Source: Stenopsyche tienmushanensis (Eukaryota > Arthropoda > Insecta > Trichoptera > Stenopsychidae). From it: a DNA stretch of 64,000 nucleotides. The notes beneath the pieces are model-generated. The model did not search any database. It was given only the letters and a program-made list of their open reading frames with translations, and was not told the origin of the DNA. The first letter of the stretch is position 1. Every line of letters starts with the position of its first letter. Location: NCBI GenBank assembly GCA_008973525.1, contig WACJ01000218.1:124001-188000 (forward strand). Reading direction: 5' to 3'. Made by a program: the position numbers and the translations under genes. Shown one piece after another: positions 37,401 to 48,594 of the stretch.

Positions 37401-40400
37401 AATTCATATTTACTCTTGTAGAGTATCCCAGATAGCTAAAGCAGTTGTCAATAAAATTTCATCACCCTCCAAAAAAACTAAGTCCCATACTCTCAATACA
37501 GTTGTTCTTGGAAGACAATTACAGAAGAGTGTTAAAAACCATTGCATCGTAAAAACATTTGTCAATGGCGGTTCATAACAACTTCCTATTATAAAGAAAA
37601 TAGGAGATTAATAAACCAAGTACTAATAAATGTAATGTATTCGTTTTTGAATGAACTCAAATTAATTTAATTAGATACCTTCAGCTGCCCCTTTTTGAAG
37701 CTTTTCCAAATGAGCGGAGAGACGTGGCAATCGTAGCTTTAACAAATCTCTAAAAACAGCCATATCTACCGAAAGACCTCGGAGATTATTTGCAAAATAT
37801 CCTTCAGGTAATACAGCTTCAATTAAATAAATCATAACCTGTAATTTTATTTTCAAAAAAATGCTTTTTATATTAATTGTATTAAATAACATATGGATTT
37901 GGATATTATATTTACAAATACCTTGAGTGAATCACTTTCTGACCTATCCATTACTTCAAGAATAAGTGCGGCTAACATGTTGAATCCTTGACAATAACCG
38001 ACAGCTTTGTTCCATCTGAAATTGAATATGAAAATTATGTATATTTGCATTCTTTAATAAATCTGATTATTAAAATATTACCTTGCATAAGCTAAAAGAA
38101 CACGTTTTAGGACCGCTTGATTTTCTCTTCCTTCTGAACCACAAAATAAAGAGCATCCTGTTCGATGCAAATCCTGGAAAATAAATATTCATTATTAAAA
38201 AAAGCAAATAAAATAAGTAAATAGTAATATTGGATATTAAAAAATCTTATAGGCTTTAGCCATATATAATCAAATAACGTTTTAAAAATAGACGTCTCAA
38301 TTTTATGCATGAAGATCTCATATTTGCTTATTCTTGTATAAGCAAGGAAATTGATTTCGATTGAGAATATCCAATGAGACGCATTTTTAAATTGATGGCA
38401 CGTTTTTGAGGAAATTTGAACGCGTCCAACGTGGATATTTGAGAATATTTCTGAATTTGCTCTTCAATTCAATTGATTTTAGATCATTTTTATGAGTGAA
38501 AATCTCTCAAAATTCTTGTTTATTACTTAGATCATATAAATCAATTCAATTTATACCTTAACAATTTGGACACCGAGTTCAGTATCATCAGGATTGGTCC
38601 ATTCGCTAAAACAAGTTCTTTCAGCCTTTGCCCAGTCGACTCCTTTGACTTTCAGATGTTGTTCAGCAAGTGTTATCCAAAGCTGAAATAGAAGATATGG
38701 CATTTATTTAAAATTGTGTAGTATTCAAATTATAATAAATTTTCAAATAAAATAATAAATTGAGTAAAAATCTCACACACAATATGTTTTATTTACATTT
38801 AAAGATTGAGCGTCCTTATTGAAAGAGCCTGTATTGGCTAAGGATATTTTAATATTTATAACGGTATATGCTTACAAATGGTTGATTAAATCCCTAAAGC
38901 ATATAGCAGTAAATTTTTGTGTGCTTTTGATCTGTTAATATTACGATTGAATTTTAAATGACGTCATATTTAAATTTGAGGGTGGTATTATCATAAAATT
39001 TTCTTTTCAAATAAATGAAATTATTAGAGGGAAAAAAACTCTTTTCGCACAGCCCTTAAGGCAATTTCTGGATAAGGAAATTGCTTTGACGACAAAGTAG
39101 TCTACCCCATTGGCTTACAAATTGATTCCGATAATGTAATTTGGCTACACACTGAGCTACCACTTTACTCAAAACAGATATCCAACCCTTCCATATATTA
39201 TATATAACATATATATATGGGATGTTGAAGGTGTGCAAATGAAAGATCAAATGTAAGCTTTTGGTGTTTTGGAGGCATTTTCATACAAGGCACGCTTTGA
39301 TCTCGATATATGAAAATTCGCCCATATTTGTATGGATGAGATTTTTTTATGTCAAGAGTCCCCATCAATGTATTTATTCAACATTACTTTTTATCAATTA
39401 AGAATATGTCGTGCACGAATAATAGATACAAGACGAACTTGAGACGTGAGGCGGAACAAGGGATGAAATCCCGAATTGAGTTTTCGAAGCGATTCAAAAA
39501 TAATAACATCCCAAACATTCACTCTCCGCAATATACGCGAACACATTTTCAATGAAAATACGCTGGAATATTTTATTCAAACGCGGATGAATAAATAGGG
39601 AATATTTCAAAGTTCCAGCGCAGGGCAATCTTCTCTCCCTGAGCCGTTATTCCCATTCACAATTTTATCTTTTCTTTCCAACAATCAAAAACTCATCTTA
39701 TTTCGACGTGATCACGGGCAGCCTCCGAAAAATCCTCCATTATAATATTATAATGAAAATGTTTACATGCTACATAATCGGATGTCGACTCGCATTTTAT
39801 GGACGAACAGATATTTTAAGCGGAATAAAAGTATACGAGAACGACTTTTAAGCTCTCAAAATGTGGAGATTAAACACCTTAAGTATTAAATCATCTAATA
39901 ATCGGCTTATCGTTCGGTTTATTTATATTTTTCGTTATAAATTTGTATGAGTGAAATTTAAGCACACAAATTTCATCGAATAAGTATTGCAACGACCGCT
40001 ACAAAAAAGTTTTAACATTCACAGGGAAAAATTGATTAATTGGCAGTATTTGATGGTTTAAAAGTGTTTGAAATTAAAAATTCTTGAAATTAGACAATTA
40101 AGTGTTAAGGATTGAAGTTAACCTTATCGGACCGGGAATCGTAAGACAGAAACGGGTATCTTGCGTCTAGGGGTCCCAATCGAATATTCGATATTCGAAT
40201 ATATCTGCCCGGTTTCCAATATTCGTATATTCGAATATTTGTAAAATTAATCGAATATTATTCGTTATATATTTTTTAAGAAAATTGCTCGTTGTTCTTC
40301 TGCCAATCGAAATAGCAACAAAGAAATGCAAAAAAGTGCCAAGTTTATTGAAATTATTTTATTGAATTTGTGTAAAGTTTATTAAAAAACTATTCAAAAA

Positions 40401-43400
40401 TATCGATCATGCCAAAAAAAGGGTGATATTTTAGATACTGTCGATAAAATCAAACTCAATGACAACTGAGAGGGTTTTTTCAACAGCAGGCTCAATAAAA
40501 ATGAAATTACGGTCAAGCTTAAAAGTAGAACGTTCAATGCACTTTTTTTAAAAATATGTATTGCTGAAAAGTAAATAAAATTCTGATCCTTTTGATTTCG
40601 CTGAAACCAAAAACCTCAAAATTTCACTTGATTTCTAGCCTTTGTCTACGAGAAAACGCGTTGCGCAACAGAAGATGATACTTCTCGCCCTCTTTGTGTG
40701 ATGGGATCAAGAGCCTTCCTTCCTGAGGGAATATTATTTCCAATGAAGGGAACTTTATAGAAAAATAAGATGCTCCATTTATATTTTTATATAATAACAC
40801 TAATGAAAAGTTCCGGGTTATATTTGAATCACCCTCGTCTACATATATAAAATATTCGAATACTCGAATACTCGAATATTTTACCAATTTCACATTCGAT
40901 ATTCGAATAATTGATTTTACGAATATTTGGGACCCCTACTTGCGTCTCATCATACACTTGTGCATCGATGGCAAAGTCGTGGCGTAAAGGTACCCCTACA
41001 CGTTTAAAAATTCTCAATATAAACTCGTAAATATTCATACTTACTATTCAATAAAAAATAGTATTCTAAATATTTTTTTAACCGTCATAAAATTTAAAAT
41101 AACTAACTGAAATCGCAATCGTCGGATAAGCTATTAAGCTCTTTCAACAAAGATAAGATGACTTTCGTTCGTGTTGTCTTGAGAGCAGACGTTTGTTTTG
41201 ATAATTGAGATACTCGCATCATTCTTATCGTTGAGCAATTTTGTTATTCCCCTTTGACTGTTCTGGAGTGGCGTCATTAGCTAAGTATCACCACTCTTTT
41301 GCAAAATCTACTCCTTCAAAAGTAAACTGGCAGGCTTGCATGGTAACCCTGTCTTTTTATTTTCGCAACACATTAATTTGCAAAAATAGCTGAACAACGA
41401 AAAGCAGGTACCATGCAAGTTGAACATTATTCCGAAAAAATGAACGAATATTGTTTGCTATCGACAGCGTTATTTTATTATCTTTATTAAGTTTTTTACA
41501 CACTACGGCGGAGCTGACAGAAAAGTGGATTTACATTAGAGCGTAGCATGTATGTCGTCCGGTTTGAAAGGGTAAAAGCAAATCCGATCAAATAGCTGAT
41601 ACCCCTAATAATTTCAGAATGGAGCCGGTTCATTGGCATATGCAAGGTGCTTTGCACACGGACTGACAATTTTTTTTTTGGGTTTAGGGAGGTTTTTTGC
41701 TACGTTTCACACATACGCCCTATATCTTAAGTGTGATCTTAATAGCACGAAATAACGGTTTTTGTATTTTGAAATGTATTTTTTATGCAATTAATTTAAA
41801 GAAAATTAGCTAAAAAGATTATAAAATTAGGATAATGGTCTCCAGATCTGACACCAGTGGATTTATTTGTCTAGGGATGTGCCCTATTCCGTGGCTCGCA
41901 TGATCTTCAAACCTGACACCACTGGATTTTTTTGTCTAGGGACGTGTAATTTATTTGTTGAAACCCAACAGCTTTACATATATAATTAGCTGTAGATTAG
42001 AAATATTACAAGCCAGTAAAAGGATTTCACATTTAGAATGACTGTATATCTAGATACAGGTAATGACTGTATATCTAGATCGTATTTATTTATTTTATAC
42101 AATAAATATCGCACAATTTGAATTATAAGTAGCGTTTAAAATTGCACGCGGTATTCAAAATATTAAGTTTATCTAATTTTTTACAATGATATATTCATAA
42201 TATGAATTGTCGGTATAGTGGATTAGTTTCTGGACTCTTGTTGATAATATAAAGTTTGGGGTTTCAAATACTGTGGAAACATTTTCAAACGTGATAAGTG
42301 TTACATGATCGAATAAGGATAATTTAAAATAATCGCAGCATTTATTTAATCACTTAACCACCAGCGACTCATCGGTGAGTCAATGTGTTTTTTCGTAAAT
42401 AAATAAATAATTTTAAATACCTAAAAATTATTATGATAGGGACATATATTGAAGAAGTCTTCACATTTAAATTAATCTATGTTTCCAATTTATTTTTAAA
42501 TAAATTCATCAGAGGTCAATCAGAGCTGCCCATTGAATGATCTTTGCTACGTAACTAAATATATTTTGGGATGTATTGGTCAGAATGTTTTGTAAAAATA
42601 TGTTCTTATTACATAGTATTATTAGTAAATTGAGAAAATCTTAAATAAACAATCAATTTCTCTTTATTTTCGTTTTGATGAGTTTCGTCGATGAGATACG
42701 ATTTGAAGTGTCCACGAAGACGATATGCATAGACTTATCTGGCGCAAAAAGCAAATATTATATGCTGACGCATGACGGGATTTGACGGCTGTGTACGTCA
42801 AAGTGTTAATAGAATTAGCTGCTTAATTTTTAGTTTCTGGTGCACATTTTCGATTTCTTTAAGCTTCGCTTAATTTTAAAAAGGAACAATGCATTATGCC
42901 TTTATGTAAGTTATTTTGTGACAGATTTCCATCGCGATGTGAATAGTGAAGCAACATCGCACACACGGCGATATATCGGCTTGGTACTTTTCGTATGTGT
43001 CGATAGCGACAATATATCGGCATCCGACACTAAGAGGGTTAATATAAAGGTTATAAAAGCTTGGTGGCGAAGAATGAAAGCTTCGACGGCCAATGGCAAT
43101 ATGCCACATACAAAAGTTGTTTATTATATTTAGTGGAGGAAATAGGAGTAGAAAGCGCAAGAGCATTAATTTTGGTTTTATTGGATTTGTTCTGTCAATC
43201 TGACGGTTAAATGGTCAGTGACGTAGGTTTTATGGGCAAACGTAATGCGTTTATTGCACAACACTGGCGTCCAGGCTAATCGCACGGCGTCCGACAGGCT
43301 CGTTAAACGGGGGGGGGTCGTTAACGCGAGTGGGCGCGCCATCTAGGGGGCCACAACACACCAGCTCAAGAGGGCGATGTGCGATCACAATTTTAATCAA

Positions 43401-46400
43401 CGACTGAGGATTTAAGTGAATTTAGAAGGCGAAATGGAATGGGGAATTAAAAATCAACTAAGTTGACAATTCGGCTGAGTACGCATAATACTCCAGCCTC
43501 AAAGTTTTGATGACAAAAGTTACCATAGTGTCACTTCATGAACATGTGTGGCACTAGTCTCAATGATTATGGCAATGTTATAACGAAATAACGTCCTTAA
43601 CAAATTAAACATTAAATATATTTAAATATCATTCTATACATGTAATTTCCTTTTTTTACAAATACATTCCTTTTTTAGCCCCTTAAAGAGGTAAGACACA
43701 GAGTTGTGTCCGAATTCCAGCGATTCAGAAAGAGCATTCTTACACGTTGAGCTTGGAGAAGACAGAGACGGATAGAGTATCTTGCGTACGTCGTACGATT
43801 ATATAGATCATTAACCCAAATTTATCGACTAATAATGATATGCGAATGATATGAATTGACTTGTTTATGTTTATGCAAAGAAATGACCCAATATTGTGTG
43901 TTATCGACAGTGTTCATTTATTTATGTACAATCTTCATACACACTGCAACGATCCTGGCAGATAAGTGGATTTGTACAGATGACTTATCATCTGTACAAA
44001 TCCACATTTGCATCCATATTTGCATGTCCGCCACTTATGGCGTGGATTCCGGTTAAAATAGGGATATTCTTATTGCACCATAATCGTAGATCAGATGTAA
44101 TGGATTTTTGTAATGAAAATATTTTCTTGCGGATGTTCTTGGGGAATGTTTTATGATGTGCATGTCAGAGTTAACTAAAATTAGCAGTAAACGAAATATA
44201 CACTGCCGTCAGTATGTTTGGAACGCCTAACATATTATCGAGTTTTATGTAGAAACATAATAATTAACCGTTACTAGAACCCTTTACCCCAACAATAGAT
44301 CATAAAGTGCACTCAAATGTAAGAAAATAATACATAGTGCAGAGTAATTCTCACTACTTACAATACAATATAAAGTGTTTTTGATGCTTTTTTTATTTCA
44401 GTTTTAATTTTTTTAAAAGTTAAAATAGCAAAATAAATCATTACACTATGAAAAAAATGCTTTTTAATCCATAAAATTGCTAAAAAATGTAGATCAAAGG
44501 GTTGCATTATACTATTAAAAGACACGAGGAGACTGAAGCTTTAAAGGATAGGAAAAGACCGGGCCGCCCAAAATCTACTATGGATCCTAGGAAAACATGA
44601 AAAATAGACAATGTTGGTTAGAAAATGTTTTATGGATTTGTTCGCGGTTTGACAATGAACCCGTCAGGAGGTTCGAAATATCGAATTACTAAGCGAGGTG
44701 AAAATTACTAAGCGTTTCCAAATTTTTTGTCGGTAGTGTATTTATGATAGTTCTATCTGCTAATCATTATCATGTTCTAAACATGAACAACAACAAAAAT
44801 ACATAGTTAAATATAAAAGTCCGTTGTAGGATGGTTCAAGGGGTCCCAATGGTAATCAACCCTTCGCGCTGCACCTCGATCAGCAATCGCTTCAGGCAGT
44901 TTGTGTTAGAATATTCCGTCCAGTCCATTTTAGTATCAGATCGGAGAAAAGGCGCTGCAAGGTGGCAATTGGTCAGAAAGTCCTTGTTTTATTTAAGACG
45001 TTGTTGTTTTCAAAGAGAGTAAGGTCCAACTGCGAGGCTTTAATAACGACCCTTTTCGCAGGTGTAGCTATGAACACGAAGAATTTCATCACAAAACAGT
45101 CAAATCTAAATTATTTTAATGCCACGAATGAAAAAAATGTTAAAATTCATTCTATATCTCAATGGATTCTATATCCATATTTTATATATTCATAAAAACA
45201 GCAAGACTGATCAACTGCAGAAATCCATTTCCTAAATGTATTACATTTTCGTTTACATTCACATCCGGGGAATACCCATCGATGAGGGCCACTGTCGCTC
45301 AAGTTTAAGCAAATACACACATTTCAGCAATATAATCTCCAATGCTGAAACATATTCATAAATATAGGGCTTGGCTCTTATCTCTAAGATATATGTCTCA
45401 TTGTTCAATTTTTCCCAATAACTTCGGTAAATCAAAGAATAAACAGAGGGGAATGCTCTTCATTCTTTTCCCTGCGGATAAGACTTTTGGGAATCATTGG
45501 GATTAAATGGTTTTTTTTTCTGAGCATGACGCATAATTCCCTTTTACGACTGATTATTACAGCAGAAACATACATTTTTAAGCTTAAAATTTTTTTCTCT
45601 TTTGTGAATTTTCGTAAGTGTTTGAAAATCTCTGCTATATTCTTAGCTGGGAATTGTGTGCCTCTATCCAAGCTTATTTCTAACTTAACTCACTGATTCC
45701 TCTTGGAGAAAATCGATTTAAGTACACCCAAGAAAGGTTTTTCGCCTTTTCAAGGATTATGCCGAAGAATGGAGCTATCAACTTCTCTGTACACTTTGTT
45801 GGATTTGATTTGTTTTTTTACGGCTTATTAGCACACTCTCAGTAATTGAAAATGAATTTAGGAACATAAGTAACATTGAGTAACAAGCAATAAATAAGTA
45901 TTTCAAGAGTTAAACCCTTTTGAATATGTGTTACAGAATTATTTATTAACAAACGTTTATGAGTAAGCCACCCCCCCCCCTCTGAGAGTAAGATTTCTTG
46001 ATATTTTTATGACATATTCATCCTGATAGTATGCAGATATTAAAAAAAATGTAGCATTGAGTGGCATGGGAAACTTGCAATGAAAACGTGGCAATAGAAG
46101 CTCCCGCTTCTGCTCACCCAGATACCCCCTAAAATGTCACCGATGTGCTCAAACGCATAGCTTTTGACTTGATCCATATAGACTAATAGAGTATGATGAA
46201 TAATAAAGGGACCGTGATCGTATCTGTATGATCACTGCATGTATGATGTTTATGACCATCAAAAAATAAGACGATCGTAGCGCCTCATTCCTCCACGGCA
46301 TACCTACCTCACGCTGTAACACATTTTTAAAAGCACTTTACTCACCTTTTTCCGGAACTCAGGTGGTATTCCGGTGGGCAGCCTGGCCACGAGCCTCATG

Positions 46401-46470
46401 GCTTTCAGCCATTCGGCCCAACCGCACGCCCCACCCTTTGGTGATACCGAAAACCTCATGTCTCCGTCGC
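31173..46470 (-). CDS. TBC1D30: TBC1D30-like Rab GTPase-activating protein, 11 exons, 5' incomplete
   Basis: A TBC-domain RabGAP of the TBC1D30 subfamily; the vertebrate member acts on RAB8A and limits primary cilium formation. Exons on the minus strand: 46470-46346, 38682-38557, 38173-38082, 38015-37922, 37838-37679, 37585-37414, 37260-37071, 36962-36855, 36352-36181, 36097-31761, 31487-31173. All introns are GT-AG with consistent phases, giving 1,963 residues then TAA. Both catalytic fingers are present: IVKDLHR (arginine codon 38164-38162) and YCQ (glutamine codon 37990-37988). The NHLLLGK and NPFP...GLYK blocks of the subfamily follow. The tail is much longer than in vertebrates, whose protein has roughly 900 residues, because of a 4.3 kb exon. 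The N-terminal coiled-coil exons were not found. The first exon begins mid-codon, so the gene continues to the right. Confidence 0.93.
31761..36097 (-). CDS. TBC1D30: TBC1D30-like giant exon with tandem-repeat tail
   Basis: A single 4,337-nt exon, open throughout, encoding about 1,445 residues. It opens VGAPSGTGPISVNHLLLGK, the conserved block after the coiled coil. Then follow a basic/acidic linker, nine tandem units of about 41 residues (35501-34380), a Ser/Lys/Asp-rich disordered region with KSP repeats (around 33290-33410), and a duplicated segment FKLQTPIYEKK(I/L)KD (about 32530-32770). The exon ends SPK|GTAAAT. The strong coding signal in such AT-rich DNA and the conserved flanking exons argue for a real protein. 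The function of the tail is unknown. Confidence 0.93.
34380..35501 (-). repeat. Nine tandem 41-residue coding repeats
   Basis: Consensus begins EFGNYIQEFEDLLDRTN and continues IESDIKESPISI. The first five units are exactly 41 residues (123 bp) and very alike, also in DNA. Unit 6 is 44 residues, and units 7-9 (41-42 residues) are diverged. Each looks like an amphipathic helix followed by an ESP turn. The gradient suggests recent expansion at the 5' side of the array. Confidence 0.93.
36181..36352 (-). CDS. TBC1D30: TBC1D30-like exon, basic coiled coil
   Basis: 57 codons containing HPDRERLALDISALKQQYAR and LRERQRQAHIILAAACARQ, a likely short coiled coil. It corresponds to the LKRQYSRIKKKQQQ-like helix of vertebrate TBC1D30. 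The donor is G|GTAAAT. Confidence 0.92.
36457..36580 (+). repeat. Dispersed repeat shared with 822-960
   Basis: Second copy of the GCTGCCATACCGTTCAT repeat, lying in the intron between the 36352 and 36962 exons. A further AT microsatellite-like run (TATATATATAT) follows near 36634. Confidence 0.55.
36855..36962 (-). CDS. TBC1D30: TBC1D30-like exon, acidic linker
   Basis: 36 codons reading VQSAAKKGLRLFYSEDETDS and SDEGDKLAITTAYGLQ. The acidic DETDSSDEGD stretch corresponds to the acidic linker after the TBC domain in relatives. Confidence 0.9.
37071..37260 (-). CDS. TBC1D30: TBC1D30-like exon, end of TBC domain
   Basis: Reads RILVVESADEFYSVMGELAR through ELPRLRDKHRYNITPWAHS. The ADEFY-VMG and L-R-KY-YNITP blocks match the family. 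The donor is TCT|GTATGT. Confidence 0.94.
37414..37585 (-). CDS. TBC1D30: TBC1D30-like exon
   Basis: Reads SCYEPPLTNVFTMQWFLTLF, CNCLPRTTVLRVWDLVFLEG and DEILLTTALAIWDTLQ. PLTNVFTMQWFLTLF and LP-TVLR-WD are conserved in TBC domains of this type. The donor GA|GTAAAT splits a codon. Confidence 0.95.
37679..37838 (-). CDS. TBC1D30: TBC1D30-like exon
   Basis: Reads VMIYLIEAVLPEGYFANNLR, GLSVDMAVFRDLLKLRLPRL and SAHLEKLQKGAAEG. SVDMAVFRDLL is a strong TBC1D30 signature. It has an ATTACAG acceptor and a GAAG|GTATCT donor. Confidence 0.95.
37922..38015 (-). CDS. TBC1D30: TBC1D30-like exon, glutamine finger
   Basis: Reads WNKAVGYCQGFNMLAALILE and VMDRSESDSLK. The YCQ motif supplies the catalytic glutamine (37990-37988), so the dual-finger GAP mechanism should be intact. 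Confidence 0.95.
38082..38173 (-). CDS. TBC1D30: TBC1D30-like exon, arginine finger
   Basis: Reads DLHRTGCSLFCGSEGRENQA, VLKRVLLAYA and a split arginine codon. DLHR supplies the catalytic arginine (38164-38162). It has a TTTTCCAG acceptor and an AAG|GTAATA donor. Confidence 0.95.
38557..38682 (-). CDS. TBC1D30: TBC1D30-like exon, TBC domain start
   Basis: 42 codons reading LWITLAEQHLKVKGVDWAKA, ERTCFSEWTNPDDTELGVQI and VK. It supplies the isoleucine of the I-x-x-D-x-x-R arginine-finger motif, which is completed in the next exon. Confidence 0.94.
38683..40117. other. TBC gene intron, left part, nothing clear
   Basis: AT-rich intron sequence without motif-bearing ORFs. Part of the 7.7 kb intron between the 46346-46470 and 38557-38682 exons. 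Confidence 0.55.
40122..41572 (-). mobile_element. piggyBac-like MITE split by a hAT insertion
   Basis: TTAA (40118-40121) precedes CCTTATCGGACCGGGAA. The right end GTCCGGTTTGAAAGGG (to 41572) is the inverted CCCTTTCAAACCGG terminus. Family words match 22653-23138 and 56260-56895. A 771-bp hAT element is inserted at 40168. No transposase of its own. Confidence 0.82.
40168..40938 (+). mobile_element. hAT element (TIR TAGGGGTCCCAA) with exact 8-bp TSD
   Basis: 771 bp bounded by TAGGGGTCCCAA and TTGGGACCCCTA. CTTGCGTC occurs on both sides (40160-40167 and 40939-40946). Subterminal repeats of GAATATTCGA occur at both ends. The plus strand around 40456-40550 encodes SMTTERVFSTAGSIKMKLRS and SLKVERSM, the hAT C-terminal domain signature. 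Most of the transposase is gone. Confidence 0.93.
41832..41950 (+). pseudogene. Mariner/Tc1 transposase C-terminal fragment, duplicated in tandem
   Basis: Two adjacent stretches translate to (W)SPDLTPVDLFV-stop-G and NLTPLDFFV-stop-G. This matches the SPDLTPLDFFLWG motif of mariner-type transposases, with the tryptophan codon mutated to TAG in both. The shared stop suggests that duplication followed inactivation. Intronic in the TBC gene. Confidence 0.72.
42840..43035 (+). repeat. Possible piggyBac-like fragment ending GGGTTAA
   Basis: Contains two CGA(T/C)A(A)TATATCGGC words and ends ACACTAAGAGGGTTAA. A terminal GGG followed by TTAA hints at a piggyBac-like right end. No left end was identified. 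Confidence 0.35.
43679..44055 (+). mobile_element. piggyBac-like MITE (CCCCTTAAAGAGG family)
   Basis: Begins CCCCTTAAAGAGGTAAG after a decayed TTAG. It matches the inverted copy at 60913-61285 and the copy at 55754. It contains a perfect 18-bp hairpin at 43966-44005. The right terminus is eroded. No transposase. Confidence 0.72.
43966..44005. repeat. Perfect 18-bp inverted repeat with 4-nt loop
   Basis: The arm GTGGATTTGTACAGATGA (43966-43983) is exactly complementary to 43988-44005, with loop CTTA. The sister copies keep only the left-arm sequence, so the second arm was added locally in this copy. Confidence 0.92.
44199..44740 (+). mobile_element. Tc1-like element relic
   Basis: TA-flanked termini TACACTGCCGTCAGTATG and GTCGGTAGTGTA form related inverted repeats. 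Inside, the plus strand near 44523-44600 reads ALKDRKRPGRPKSTMDPRKT then a stop. GRPK-T is the AT-hook-like motif between the two N-terminal helix-turn-helix domains of Tc1 transposases. Only about 540 bp of a usual 1.3-1.7 kb element remains. Confidence 0.8.
44741..46345. other. TBC gene intron, right part
   Basis: AT-rich, with a poly-C run near 45969-45980. Short ORFs here (45432-45671, 45487-45696) show no family motif. Nothing else recognised. Confidence 0.5.
46346..46470 (-). CDS. TBC1D30: TBC1D30-like first visible exon
   Basis: Reads GDGDMRFSVSPKGGACGWAE, WLKAMRLVARLPTGIPPEFR and KK, the segment just before and at the start of the TBC domain (LSTGIP(K/P)E-RRK in relatives). The acceptor is TCTGTTTCAG, entering in phase 1, and the donor AAG|GTGAGT. 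A 7.7 kb intron follows. Confidence 0.93.
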
Positions 46471-48594
46471 CTGAAACAGAATATTGAACGTTATCCACAA
46501 AATTGCGCCATTACCACTCCACAAATACGATTTCGCTCGGTCCTCTTTTGAGCTACTTTGTTGTCTCTGCTTTCCAAATCTAATTTGCGATACAAGTTAG
46601 GTCCACTTAAAAGTTTCGACCATCGCTCGTGTGTGTTCGCCTCGTGGGGGCGAACTCGCAAAGGGCAAAGGGACGCATTTTTATGATCCCCCAAAAGGGT
46701 TGGCGCGATTTTTCAAAGAGCTTCGCATAACTTTAGATAGTATTTTCCGCTTTTCCCTGTGTGCCGAAAAACTAATAATACGCAAACGTATGTATTCCTA
46801 CAGGAACTACACTTAAATGTTTTCGTGGCTCGATGGCAACATCTTAATTTATGAAGTAATTATGCTTCCCACTGGTAATGGAGTTTTGCTCGAAGAGTTT
46901 TCCGGGTGTTGGGTTACGCGTGAGCGAAGGGTGTTTTGTTACAAGACAAGAACATATGTATTGTTATATTTTTACCCTAAAACTATTAATTATCTATCAT
47001 GTAAAGCATTTTAGTTTCGGGGCTAAATTCTCACAATAATTCATATTCCAGTTGAGATATATAATTTATCAAAACGAGATTATGTTATTAACTTTGTTAA
47101 AGGACACACTCGTTGATTGTTTTTCAGCAGCTTTTGATAATTTATGCATTATTTGATTATCAAGCAAAAATATTCCATAAAACAAGACCCGGATAATTTC
47201 ACCACGATTAACTATTGCGCAAACATAGCAGGCTAAAAGAGGCGAATTAATATGTTTGTTTAGGCTGAAACTAAGTGATTGATATTTTGGATAGCGCAGA
47301 GTGAAATTAAGTTGGATAAAATTAGGCTAGAAACTACTCTCATTATAAATTATCAATTTGTAATTAATTTTGAGAAAGAAAGTGTTCAAATAAAAACTAA
47401 TAGTTGGTAAGATAATATGAGATATATGCAGGAATTAAATCTACAAAAATATGTTATATAGGACCATTCCCGTAAATATGCGTATTTATTGTATTAATCA
47501 TAATCACTAATCATTAGTCTCACAGACTACAAACTCGGAGTCCCCTGCTGAATTCCCCGTCCCACCTCGCACAGTAACTTTCTAAATAAGCAAATTAATG
47601 ATCCAGGCGTATTAACTGCGTAGGATTTATCAATTTAAAAAAATCATAATTAAAACGATATAGTGTAATAAAGAGCATGATCGATCGATCATCCTTTGAA
47701 ACGTTTATCCAGGCGGCCCGCAGGATAAGCGAATATCCTCCTACTCTCAATGAAGAAATTAATTATACCTAAGTTAAAGGATCAAATAAGTCCTTAATTA
47801 TGATTTCAAATGTATGAGCCTGCTAAAAATAATAATGTAACCTTTAATACTAATTCAAATCATAGCGAAAGCGCTATCTGCAAGATGATTCCAATAAGAA
47901 GACTTTAAACAACGTAATTACGTGACCTTTTCGAAATTGAATTGTAATAAGCCCCCCCGAGGGAGAAGAGCCTTTGATTAACTGGGATCATCCAGAGTAT
48001 CAGGCCCGATTAGGGAAACAGCATTAAATAGAAATAACATCAAATTCGAGCCCCGACACTTGTTTTCGCAGCTTTATCTTGGCATTGAGATTAAATTAAT
48101 TTTTCATTTCATTATGAAATTCCCGCTGATTAAGACCTGAGCTTTCGGGCGAAAGCAGGATTTTTTATGAATATTCATCCCTCGGAAAACAATATAATTT
48201 CGGAGTCCAACAGAAATAGAGACCCTTGGGCTATTGAAACCGGCGAGAGCGCTAATGAAACAATGGTCTTGCTCCATTAATTACACCTTAATAGCATTTG
48301 AACATCCCCGGCAAACCACTCTCTATTTTTTGGTTATTTACTTTGTTCATTTGATCAAAAGACTGAAAGTCTTTCAAAGGAAATCCTGTTTACGCTTTGC
48401 CGCCGAAATTAATTGGATGTTAAACAAAATGCTTTGGTAAATTCTTCACGATAAGCGTAGTACGAATAGGGAGCCTCTAAATACAAATAATGACCCCATA
48501 CGAAAATAGTTGCAGACAATGCTATCATTTAGTAATATGATTTATAAAAAAATATAAATGATATTTTAAAAAATACATACTCGTACTTTATTTT
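46471..48594. other. No gene seen; likely intron or 5' flank of the TBC gene
   Basis: The segment 47,900-48,450 is less AT-rich and non-repetitive, with several TAATTA-type words. It might be conserved non-coding DNA, but this cannot be judged from one sequence. Confidence 0.4.

Noticed and set aside
40122..41572. Repeated blocks considered as a CRISPR-like array
   Set aside because: Repeats are terminal inverted repeats of transposons with target duplications. There are no regular spacers, and the genome is eukaryotic.
46491..46694. Minus-strand ORF just upstream of the first visible TBC exon, considered as the preceding coding exon
   Set aside because: It is contiguous with the exon across a good acceptor, so most is intron. 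It lacks the coiled-coil sequence expected before the TBC domain.
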